Assembly (NCBI GenBank): GCA_002763155.1
Contig: PFCU01000040.1
Location: 1-9,149 of the forward strand
Length of the DNA: 9,149 bases
Direction of reading: 5' to 3'
DNA from: Candidatus Pacearchaeota archaeon CG10_big_fil_rev_8_21_14_0_10_30_48
GTDB lineage: Archaea; Nanobdellota; Nanobdellia; Pacearchaeales; GW2011-AR1
Shown: positions 1 through 5,524 of the stretch, in pieces
How positions within the stretch are numbered: the first letter of the stretch is position 1
Layout of the letters: each line of letters starts with the position of its first letter
The notes under the pieces: generated by a model
What the model was told of the DNA's origin: nothing
The model's input: only the letters and a program-made list of their open reading frames with translations
Databases searched by the model: none
Position numbers and translations under genes: made by a program

Positions 1-740
1 TGCTAGGACTACAGGGGTATCTAATCCCTTTCGCGACCCTAGCCTTCATCCCTGACTGTCAGATCCGTTCTCGTAAGGTGCCTTCGCTGTCGTTAGTCCA
101 CAAAGGATCAACTCATTTTACCGATACCCCTTGTGTACTCCTTACGTCTCCCGGTCTCTAGCAATGCAGTATCTCCTGCACGCCCCATTTTTAAGAAATG
201 GGATTTCACAAGAGACTTACAAAACAAGCTACGGATGTTTTAGACCCAATAAATGTGGCTGCGACTTGAACCGTTGGTATTACCGCGGCGGCTGGCACCA
301 ATCTTTCCCGGTCCTTATTCGCCAAACTATTTACATTTGGCAAAAGTCTCTCAAATTTGAGAAACACTCTGGTTCACTCTATCACGCTTTCGCGCATTGT
401 AGAAGATTCTTAACTGCTGCACCCCGTAAGGCTAGGAATAGTGTCTCAGATTCCTTCTCAGGGCTCCTTCGCTAAAAGCCCTTACTGATCATCGGCTTGG
501 TGGGCCATTACCCCGCCAACAACCTAATCAGCCGCAGCCCTATCCTATGGCGTTACCTTTCAGAGAAAATTCATTCCAGAAATCATCTCTTATCCGGTCT
601 TAACCTCAGTTTCCCGAGGGTATTCCGAACCATAGGGCAAGTTAGCTACGTGTTACTGAGCAGTTTGCCATCTTACGATAGACTTGCATGTCTTAGTACA
701 AACCAGATAGCCGCAGCCGCCAGCAGGATAAACTGGAATT
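1..740 (-). rRNA. rrs: 16S ribosomal RNA, 5' half (partial)
   Basis: Read on the minus strand, this is the 5' half of an archaeal small-subunit rRNA. The complement of the conserved 806-region site lies at 6-25 and the 515-region site (GTGCCAGCCGCCGCGGTAA on the minus strand) at 280-298, both perfect. The mature 5' end is near 740, where the minus strand reads TTCCAGTTTATCCTGCTGG, a divergent form of the usual archaeal TTCCGGTTGATCCTGCCGG. The 3' part, beyond about E. coli position 806, lies outside the window. I see no insertion or intron in the visible half. The open frames on the plus strand at 131-475 and 497-742 are spurious. The 5' boundary is placed by motif and may be off by a few bases. 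Confidence 0.97.
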
Positions 741-756
741 AACTGAACTCTCAATT

Positions 757-788
757 TTCCCTTTTGGGAACCTTTTTCTAAAAGGTTC
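757..788 (-). repeat. Two adjoining hairpins just upstream of mature 16S
   Basis: TTCCC-TTTT-GGGAA (757-770) overlaps the stronger GAACCTTTT-TCT-AAAAGGTTC (768-788; 9-bp arms, 3-base loop). The CTGAAC at 743-748 can also pair with GTTCAG at 785-790, so two mutually exclusive folds exist next to the 16S 5' end. This is where leader processing would be expected to act, but the role is an inference. Confidence 0.6.
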
Positions 789-808
789 AGTGCAATATAT
801 CAAATATA

Positions 809-834
809 GTTAAATAATAAGGAAATTATTTAAC
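809..834 (-). repeat. Perfect 10-bp stem hairpin in the 16S leader
   Basis: GTTAAATAAT and ATTATTTAAC form a perfect 10-bp inverted repeat around a 6-base loop. It lies between the tandem array and the 16S gene and is the longest simple stem in the leader. Confidence 0.65.
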
Positions 835-845
835 GACCTAATCCT

Positions 846-1007
846 CCGACTAAAAATTTATTTTATTTTTAGGAGCTACTTTGTTAAAAGTAACCGACTA
901 AAAATTTATTTTATTTTTAGGAGCTACTTTGTTAAAAGTAACCGACTAAAAATTTATTTTATTTTTAGGAGCTACTTTGTTAAAAGTAACCGACTAAAAA
1001 TTTATTT
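846..1007 (-). repeat. 48-bp tandem repeat, 3 perfect copies plus a partial copy
   Basis: Perfect units run 846-893, 894-941 and 942-989, each starting CCGACTAAAAATTTATTTT on the plus strand. A partial copy follows from 990 and loses the match after about 18 bases. Each unit contains two inverted repeats: CTAAAAAT / ATTTTTAG (8-bp arms, 7-base loop) and TACTTT / AAAGTA (6-bp arms, 4-base loop; the loop reads UAAC in the minus-strand RNA). The array sits inside the predicted 16S precursor leader. There are no unique spacers between units, so it is not a CRISPR array. The absence of any base difference between copies points to recent duplication, or to an array kept uniform by recombination. 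Confidence 0.95.
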
Positions 1008-1060
1008 ATTTAATTAAAAATAATTATTGTCGATTTACCGAAGTAAATTCTGACGGGCTG

Positions 1061-1106
1061 TGTGACTTTCGTCACATTTATTATAAATGTTATTCAATTG
1101 AATAAC
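1061..1106 (-). repeat. Three abutting hairpins in the 16S leader
   Basis: Three perfect inverted repeats sit end to end with 2-3 base overlaps. TGTGAC-TTTC-GTCACA (1061-1076) gives a 6-bp stem with a GAAA (GNRA) tetraloop in the minus-strand RNA. ACATTTA-TTA-TAAATGT spans 1074-1090. GTTATTCAATTGAATAAC (1089-1106) is a perfect 18-bp palindrome. Because the ends overlap, neighbouring stems cannot all be fully formed at once. Confidence 0.6.
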
Positions 1107-1138
1107 TTACTACAACATAACGTCTTGCATACCTCATC

Positions 1139-1195
1139 CCATAATATTATTATGGAACTCATTACGTAACGAGTTAAAAAGAATTTCTTTTTAAC
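1139..1195 (-). repeat. Three hairpins at the start of the 16S leader
   Basis: CCATAAT-ATT-ATTATGG (1139-1155) has 7-bp arms. CTCATTACGTAACGAG (1158-1173) is a palindrome apart from one mismatched pair that becomes G-U in the RNA. GTTAAAAAG-AATTT-CTTTTTAAC (1173-1195) has 9-bp arms. With a start near 1200, the last would be the first structure made in the transcript. Confidence 0.6.
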
Positions 1196-1222
1196 ATTAC
1201 AAAATATTGTTGATAAAATGTG

Positions 1223-1235
1223 TTTATAAAGTTTT
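1223..1235 (-). promoter_or_regulatory. Core promoter of the 16S rRNA unit (BRE + TATA)
   Basis: The minus strand reads AAAACTTTATAAACA, with a TTTATAAA box at 1223-1230 preceded by an A-rich BRE-like AAAAC. The same 13-base core occurs upstream of rpsB and of the 351-residue protein gene. Normal archaeal spacing puts the start near 1200. It lies in the short gap after the rpsB stop codon and no minus-strand protein gene follows, so it most likely drives the rRNA. Confidence 0.65.
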
Positions 1236-1238
1236 GGG

Positions 1239-1244
1239 AAAAAA
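1239..1244 (-). terminator. Possible T-tract terminator after rpsB
   Basis: Six consecutive T on the minus strand lie about 14 bases past the rpsB stop codon and just before the rRNA promoter. Archaeal RNA polymerase often stops at such U-runs without a hairpin. The evidence is position and composition only. Confidence 0.35.
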
Positions 1245-1257
1245 TGAGAAATTATTT

Positions 1258-2106
1258 TTAAGCAACAGATTCAACTTTTCTTTTAGAAATTTTTCTTTTT
1301 ACAGGTTCTTCAATTTCTCTAACAACTTGTAAATCTTCTCCTGTAAAACTAAACATACTCGGAACAGCTGTATCTAATTTTTTATTTTCGATATATCCTT
1401 TTGCAATTAGATAAAAAACCAACCCTAAACTTTTTCCACCTTTATTGTTACATGGAATAACATAGTCAGCATCTTTTGTAAAATTATTTGTATCAGCTAA
1501 CATTACGACTTTTTTATTTGTTTTCTTAGCATCGCCCAATGCATTTCTATCTATCCAAGGATCACATACAATTACTAATTCTGGTTCATAAAATTCTTCA
1601 AGTTCTGTATTTGTCATCATACCTCCAGGATATGTTTTTGTAAATAATTTAAATCCTGTAACTTTTTCTAAAAGTAAAGCCGCGTCCCATCCTGCTTCTC
1701 TTTTACACACAAGCACAATTTCTGCAGGTTCATATTGCGAAATAATTTCAATCGCTTTTTTTATATTATCATCTATTAATGTAGTATTCAAAACTCCAAT
1801 ACTATCTGCTCTCCTTCTATAAACAAATTTTTTCATATCTGGAGTAATAACTTTTGTTCCTAAATGAATTCCTGTACGAACATAATCTTCTAATGGAATC
1901 AATAACTCTCTTTTTTTATCGAACTCTTCTTTAAGTTCTTCAGTCTCAACACCCTTAATTCCCTCAGCAAGTTTCTTAGCTTTTTCTTTTAACTCTTTAA
2001 GTAATACTGTTCTATCAGAAGTTTTAGGATTTTTATTTTCTTTTTCAGATGCTTCAACTAACTCTTCAGTCGTTTTCTTTTTAGTATTTTTTTTCTCAGT
2101 AACCAT
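1258..2106 (-). CDS. rpsB: Small ribosomal subunit protein uS2 with a charged N-terminal extension
   Basis: This 282-residue protein contains an archaeal/eukaryotic-type uS2 core at about residues 68-240. Recognisable blocks are GIHLGT (79-84), the PGGMMTN loop (160-166), EPELVIVCDPWIDRNAL (174-190) and IPCNNKGGKSLGLVFYLIA (217-235). uS2 is a body protein of the 30S subunit. Archaeal homologues are usually about 200-230 residues. The surplus here is mainly a Lys/Glu-rich N-terminal stretch of about 67 residues, partly predicted coiled coil, plus a basic C-terminal tail. The chosen start is the only Met before the core that fits the promoter at 2142-2154 (leader of about 14 bases). In many archaea rpsB follows eno directly; here one unrelated gene intervenes. 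Confidence 0.96.
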   Translation of the reverse strand: MVTEKKNTKKKTTEELVEASEKENKNPKTSDRTVLLKELKEKAKKLAEGIKGVETEELKEEFDKKRELLIPLEDYVRTGIHLGTKVITPDMKKFVYRRRADSIGVLNTTLIDDNIKKAIEIISQYEPAEIVLVCKREAGWDAALLLEKVTGFKLFTKTYPGGMMTNTELEEFYEPELVIVCDPWIDRNALGDAKKTNKKVVMLADTNNFTKDADYVIPCNNKGGKSLGLVFYLIAKGYIENKKLDTAVPSMFSFTGEDLQVVREIEEPVKRKISKRKVESVA

Positions 2107-2141
2107 CTTAAATTAATAACCTAATTCAACAGAAATTTCAG

Positions 2142-2154
2142 TTTATAAAGTTTT
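2142..2154 (-). promoter_or_regulatory. Core promoter of rpsB (BRE + TATA)
   Basis: The minus strand reads AAAACTTTATAAAC, identical in its 13-base core to the rRNA promoter candidate at 1223-1235. Standard spacing puts transcription start near 2120, about 14 bases before the rpsB ATG. rpsB may therefore be transcribed separately from the gene upstream. Confidence 0.6.
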
Positions 2155-2165
2155 GTAAAAGCTAA

Positions 2166-3221
2166 TTAAATTTTTTCAATAGTACAATCAATTCCTTTCC
2201 ATGCATATATTGTTTGTTGTCTTACAAATCCTTGAGGAACAGTATAAACTGGACAAGTATTTGCTGGTTCGCAAACATTTGCAGATGTAGCAAAAGATGA
2301 ACATTCTTGTTTATATCGGATACATTGTCTCGCTCCGAAACTACTAATAATTTCCCATTCAGCACAAACTTTTCTACAAGCTTGTTGAGTTGATGTTTGA
2401 GTTCTACAAGCCCCTTCGGTTTCAACAATGAATTTAAGTTTATTATCTTCATTTAATTTTACATACCATCCGAAAGTATCTGCTCCTAAATATGTTCGGC
2501 TTCCCCAGAGATTAATGTTACTTACATGACTTTCAGTTCCTTTTGCAATTAAGGTATAATTTCCATCTAATGAAATTCTACTTACTTGAGGAGTAGTTTC
2601 CTCTCCATAAGTACAAGAAAATTCATATAAATCTCCATTAACAATTTCAACTTTTTCTAAATTAACAACTGGATTGTATTCTGCATATTTTTCCGCAATA
2701 TCTTGAGGAAGTCTATCTTCAATAATTCTTCTTAAAAGTCTAGGTGCTTCTGAAGCTCCATCTCTTTCAGTTCGAGTACAGATTTTTTTGAAATCCGCTT
2801 CATTTGCGTTTTCAGTATCAAATCTATCTCTAATAATTCCAACAATATTATTTATAACATCTCCACTTCCTCCTCCTCCTAAAAGTCCTGCATCAATTGC
2901 AGTTTGTAATGAATAATAAATATCATTAATATTAACTCTTATCTCACTCGCATCATGCCATGCGCTATGAGTTTCATTTTCCCATGTAGGTATTGCTGTG
3001 GGAGTGCTTCCGTCGGGACAAGCATTGAATTCACAATTTGTTGCTGGATTTCTTTCAACAACTGTTCCATCCTCGCAAATACGCGCATCTTTAGTACATG
3101 CATCAGCATTAGCAGTTGCTCCTGAAGGACTTTGCGCAAATACAAAACTAAAACCAGCAATTATTAATACAATTGCAAATATTGCAAAATGTTTTTTCTC
3201 AAAATTAAATTTAATTTCCAT
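2166..3221 (-). CDS. Secreted or membrane-anchored Cys-rich protein, unknown function
   Basis: I do not recognise a named family for this 351-residue protein. Residues 11-29 form a hydrophobic helix followed by an Ala-Gln step, consistent with a signal peptide or N-terminal anchor, so the rest should be outside the cell. A four-Cys segment (C42, C49, C63, C68) has the form ACTKDAR-C-EDGTVV then CEFNACP; similar motifs occur in secreted proteins of CPR bacteria and DPANN archaea (from memory). Residues 80-113 carry a WENETHSAW...EIRVNIN...LQTAIDAG segment, followed by a Gly-rich linker. The C-terminal part has eight more Cys (272-346). The total of 14 Cys suggests disulfides. It lies between eno and rpsB, which are usually neighbours, and has its own promoter at 3252-3264. 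Confidence 0.85.
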   Translation of the reverse strand: MEIKFNFEKKHFAIFAIVLIIAGFSFVFAQSPSGATANADACTKDARICEDGTVVERNPATNCEFNACPDGSTPTAIPTWENETHSAWHDASEIRVNINDIYYSLQTAIDAGLLGGGGSGDVINNIVGIIRDRFDTENANEADFKKICTRTERDGASEAPRLLRRIIEDRLPQDIAEKYAEYNPVVNLEKVEIVNGDLYEFSCTYGEETTPQVSRISLDGNYTLIAKGTESHVSNINLWGSRTYLGADTFGWYVKLNEDNKLKFIVETEGACRTQTSTQQACRKVCAEWEIISSFGARQCIRYKQECSSFATSANVCEPANTCPVYTVPQGFVRQQTIYAWKGIDCTIEKI

Positions 3222-3251
3222 TTCCTCTCTGTTTATAATTAGTTAACCTCA

Positions 3252-3264
3252 TTTATAAAGTTTT
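3252..3264 (-). promoter_or_regulatory. Core promoter of the Cys-rich secreted protein gene
   Basis: The minus strand reads AAAACTTTATAAAT, the third copy of the AAAACTTTATAAA core in the window. It ends directly at the eno stop codon (3265). Expected start is near 3229, about 8 bases before the ATG at 3221. A GAGAGG purine run lies 2-3 bases before that ATG, too close for a normal Shine-Dalgarno site. Confidence 0.6.
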
Positions 3265-4419
3265 TTATAACCTTCTTTCTATTTCAATTAACCGATTTAA
3301 TTTCTCATCTCGGCCTTTTCCCTTAATTCCTGTTTTAATAAACTCTCCTTGAAATCCAAAACAAAGGTCCGCTAAAATTGAGTCTGATGTTTCTCCACTT
3401 CTATGACTAAAAATCATTTTGATTTTATTTTTTTTACAATAATCAACAATCTTTTCAACTTCGATTAAAGAACCAATTTGATTGGGCTTAATAATAATTG
3501 CATTAATACTTTTTTTCAAATGGGCAATCTTCAATCTTTCTAAATTTGTCGTCGTCAAATCATCTCCTACAATTAATCCATTGCTTTGTAATTTTGAAAA
3601 ACCAATAAAATCATTTTCTTCTAAAGGATCTTCCAAATAGAAAATATCTTTCACAATTTTATTAATTAATTTTATCTGATCTTTTTTTATTAAATTATTT
3701 TTAGGATTCTGATAATTATATTTTCCGCGATTATAAAAACTCGAGCCAGCGACATCAATTCCTAAATGAATTTTAACGCCAAATTCATCTTTCATATTAT
3801 CTCGAACATTTTTCATAACCTCTAAAACTTGTTCATTTCCCAAAGAAGTTTGCCAAGCATTTTCATCATTTGTTTTTTCCTTAAAATTAGCGTCAACATT
3901 TTTTAAAATTTCTTTACAATTTTCCCAAGCTCTTTTATTTATTTCAACTGCTTCGGAAAAATTAGTTATTGGAATAAAATGAAATTCTTGAAAATCTGGT
4001 TTTTTCCCTTCAGAGTGTTTTCCTCCGCCGATTGCATTACCGACGGGATAAGGCAATTTTGAAGCACGAGAGTTAATCAATTCCCAAACTTCCTTTCCTT
4101 GCTCTTTAGCTAACGCTTTCAAAAAAACATATTCAATAGCAATCATTGTATTCGCGCCAACATTCGAAGAAAAAATATCCTCTAATGTTTCTAAGTCTTC
4201 AAATTTTTTAAAAATAATTCCTTCAATAAAATAATTGTTAACAAATTCAACATCTTCTTTCAAAGATTCTTTCCATGGTTTTGCTTCGGATTTACCTCGA
4301 GATTTTCCATTCGGAGCGGAAGAAACAAACTCTCCAAAATTAGTTTTCAAAGAAATTTCAATCGTTGAGTCTTCACGAGTATCTCGAATAGCTCGAGCAT
4401 TAAATTTTATCACCTTCAT
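3265..4419 (-). CDS. eno: Enolase (phosphopyruvate hydratase), short and divergent
   Basis: Converts 2-phosphoglycerate to phosphoenolpyruvate in cytosolic glycolysis or gluconeogenesis. Key residues can be placed by motif: loop Ser in PNGKSRG (S40), His in GGGKH (H135), Glu in QEF (E145), Glu in NDENAW (E186, the usual DEGGFAP block, here altered), metal ligands D222 (GIDVAGSSFY), E263 (YLEDP) and D286/D287 (VGDDLTTTN), catalytic Lys K311 (IIIKPNQIG), H339-R340-S341 (SHRSGET) and K362 (FIKTG). All are present, so activity is likely. At 384 residues it is shorter than the usual 410-430. The start codon gives MKVIKFNARAIRDTREDSTI, matching the family's N-terminal strand, with DSRGNPT changed to DTREDST. 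It lies 30 bases after rpoK, as in many archaea. Confidence 0.95.
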   Translation of the reverse strand: MKVIKFNARAIRDTREDSTIEISLKTNFGEFVSSAPNGKSRGKSEAKPWKESLKEDVEFVNNYFIEGIIFKKFEDLETLEDIFSSNVGANTMIAIEYVFLKALAKEQGKEVWELINSRASKLPYPVGNAIGGGKHSEGKKPDFQEFHFIPITNFSEAVEINKRAWENCKEILKNVDANFKEKTNDENAWQTSLGNEQVLEVMKNVRDNMKDEFGVKIHLGIDVAGSSFYNRGKYNYQNPKNNLIKKDQIKLINKIVKDIFYLEDPLEENDFIGFSKLQSNGLIVGDDLTTTNLERLKIAHLKKSINAIIIKPNQIGSLIEVEKIVDYCKKNKIKMIFSHRSGETSDSILADLCFGFQGEFIKTGIKGKGRDEKLNRLIEIERRL

Positions 4420-4440
4420 AAATATATAAGAATAAACTAG

Positions 4441-4449
4441 TTTATTAAA
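4441..4449 (-). promoter_or_regulatory. Possible TATA box of eno
   Basis: TTTAATAAA on the minus strand is centred about 26 bases before the eno ATG, which would give a leaderless transcript. It is an imperfect match to TTTATAAA, and the 30-base gap could instead be spanned by read-through from rpoK. Confidence 0.3.
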
Positions 4450-4821
4450 TTATTGTAGCTCTTCACTACCTTCACGGCCTTCAGCCTCTTCTTCAACAAC
4501 TTCATCTTCAGGAGTAGCTAATTCCATAATCTCTCCATCATCATCACTTTCTTCGTCCTCGACAAGTTCTTTCTCTTTGTCAACTTCTTCTTTAGTTTTT
4601 TTAATTTTAACATTTTTTCTTTTTGGAAGAGGTCTCTTAACATTAATTGGTAAAGCATCCGCTTCTAATTCAATTTTAGCAATTTCCATCGGATCATAAT
4701 TAAGTTCCTCTAATTTTTCAACAGAAATTTCAGTCAAAAGTGGAGCGTCCATCGCAATTTGTAAAGCTCTTGCTCCTAAAACTCTTGCAAGTTCATATTT
4801 AGAAAATTTATCTTTATCCAT
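4450..4821 (-). CDS. rpoK: DNA-directed RNA polymerase subunit K (Rpb6/omega family) with acidic tail
   Basis: This small subunit helps assemble and stabilise RNA polymerase. The core fills residues 8-66: KYELARVLGARALQIAM (8-24) and DPMEIAKIELEADALPINV (43-61) ending in KRPLP, both typical of archaeal RpoK. Archaeal RpoK is commonly about 55-95 residues. Here the chain has 123 because of a basic hinge (67-79) and a strongly acidic, probably disordered tail (80-123) of Glu/Asp runs. In many archaea the order is rpoN-rpoK-eno-rpsB; here rpoN is absent immediately upstream and is replaced by a DUF302 gene 83 bases away. The start follows a plausible TATA box by about 26 bases, suggesting a leaderless mRNA. 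Confidence 0.95.
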   Translation of the reverse strand: MDKDKFSKYELARVLGARALQIAMDAPLLTEISVEKLEELNYDPMEIAKIELEADALPINVKRPLPKRKNVKIKKTKEEVDKEKELVEDEESDDDGEIMELATPEDEVVEEEAEGREGSEELQ

Positions 4822-4842
4822 TTTAATAATCCTATTTCTGCC

Positions 4843-4856
4843 CTTTTAAATTTTAT
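4843..4856 (-). promoter_or_regulatory. Probable core promoter of rpoK
   Basis: ATAAAATTTAAAAG on the minus strand provides an A-rich BRE and a TTTAAAAG box centred about 26 bases from the rpoK ATG. That spacing predicts a start at or next to the start codon. The rest of the 83-base gap before rpoK shows no T-run that would stop transcription from the DUF302 gene. Confidence 0.4.
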
Positions 4857-4904
4857 GTTTTCAATTTTTAGGGATTTATCAAGTTTAGAACCTTTTGTAT
4901 TTTC

Positions 4905-5294
4905 TTATTTAGCATTATTAATAATTTCTTTAATATCTTTTTCTACTTCTTTAGCTTCTTGTTCATTTATTTCTGGAAAGAATTTGGACATTATCTTAGG
5001 ATTCATTCCAATTATCTTTACTTTTCCATCTTCTTCTAAAACATTAATTTTACATGGCATGCATAGTGAAATTAATCTATTTTTATTTAAGAATTGGTTT
5101 GCATATTTTCCAGAACATATTTCAATTATTTTTAGTGGTTTTTGTGTAAATCCTTTTACAGCCAATCTTTCTTTTATATCATAAATCTGAAATAAAGCCC
5201 ATCCTTTTTGTTCGACTGCCTTCAAAACCGAAATAACTGCATCGTCTAAACTTTTTTTGGTTTCAACAATATATGCAAAATTATCAATATTCAT
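4905..5294 (-). CDS. DUF302 family protein
   Basis: The 129-residue protein matches the DUF302 pattern along most of its length: an N-terminal FAYIVETKKSLDDAV strand-helix start (6-20), the middle IYDIKERLAVKGF (37-49), KIIEICSGKYANQFLN (55-70), then LCMPCKINVLEEDGKVKI (77-94). Cys residues are C60, C78 and C81, the last two as CxxC. It has no signal peptide or membrane segment and should be cytosolic. DUF302 proteins have no firmly established reaction and often lie beside redox or metal-related genes. Its ATG overlaps the stop of the preceding Met/Gly-rich membrane protein gene (ATGA at 5291-5294), so the two are probably translationally coupled. Confidence 0.88.
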   Translation of the reverse strand: MNIDNFAYIVETKKSLDDAVISVLKAVEQKGWALFQIYDIKERLAVKGFTQKPLKIIEICSGKYANQFLNKNRLISLCMPCKINVLEEDGKVKIIGMNPKIMSKFFPEINEQEAKEVEKDIKEIINNAK

Positions 5295-5524
5295 TTTTTA
5301 CCATCTTGTAATTCTTTAATTAACCATAAAATAAATAAGATTAAAGCTACTAAAATTATAGTCATAAATAAAAATCCAAAAATCCACATTCCTCCGAAGC
5401 CATAATTCCAATTTCCCATCATACCATAACCGCCCATCATTCCACCAAAACCAAACATTCCTAAAAGTAAGAACACAGCTACAGCAATTACTATTCCAAT
5501 GATTAAATTATTATTGTCTTTCAT
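5291..5524 (-). CDS. Small two-helix membrane protein with Met/Gly-rich connector
   Basis: A 77-residue protein with a hydrophobic helix at 7-24, a Gly/Met/aromatic connector at about 23-46 (FGFGGMMGGYGMMGNW), and a second helix at 46-69 followed by a charged end. The connector carries Met residues at 23, 29, 30, 35, 36 and 46, and it resembles the Met-rich segment of the protein encoded directly upstream. I do not recognise the family. It is joined to both neighbours by ATGA overlaps (5521-5524 and 5291-5294), so it is part of one translational unit with the Met-rich secreted protein and DUF302. Binding of a soft metal such as Cu(I) or Ag(I) through Met sulfurs is an inference. Confidence 0.8.
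   Translation of the reverse strand: MKDNNNLIIGIVIAVAVFLLLGMFGFGGMMGGYGMMGNWNYGFGGMWIFGFLFMTIILVALILFILWLIKELQDGKK

Larger units (their letters stand above)
741..1200 (-). other. Transcribed 5' leader of the 16S rRNA precursor
   Basis: This protein-free stretch lies between the 16S 5' end and a TATA-type promoter at 1223-1235, so it should be transcribed on the minus strand as the precursor leader. It is very AT-rich. It contains a 48-bp tandem array (846 to about 1007) and many perfect inverted repeats: 1173-1195, 1139-1155, 1089-1106, 1074-1090, 1061-1076, 809-834, 768-788 and 757-770. In archaea the bases flanking 16S pair with the trailer to make a processing stem. The trailer is not in the window, so that pairing cannot be tested here. 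No tRNA or credible ORF is visible in the leader. The transcription start near 1200 is inferred from TATA spacing. Confidence 0.7.

Noticed and set aside
131..742. Plus-strand protein-coding frames over 131-475 and 497-742
   Set aside because: They are antisense to conserved 16S rRNA and have no protein-like motif or start signal.
846..1007. CRISPR array
   Set aside because: The repeats are directly contiguous with no unique spacers, no cas genes are present, and the array lies inside an rRNA leader.
741..1200. tRNA gene or small ORF in the 16S leader
   Set aside because: No cloverleaf with T-loop consensus and no frame with a start signal and credible translation was found.
2222..3246. Extra frames inside the Cys-rich gene on both strands
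   Set aside because: They overlap a long gene with a clear signal peptide, promoter and regular Cys pattern, and have low-complexity translations.
4420..4430. AT-rich ATATAT stretch before the eno ATG as TATA box
   Set aside because: It touches the start codon, far too close for the roughly 25-base TATA-to-start spacing.
4855..5184. Plus-strand frame antisense to DUF302
   Set aside because: The minus-strand frame matches a known family and is coupled to its neighbour; the antisense translation is a hydrophobic shadow.
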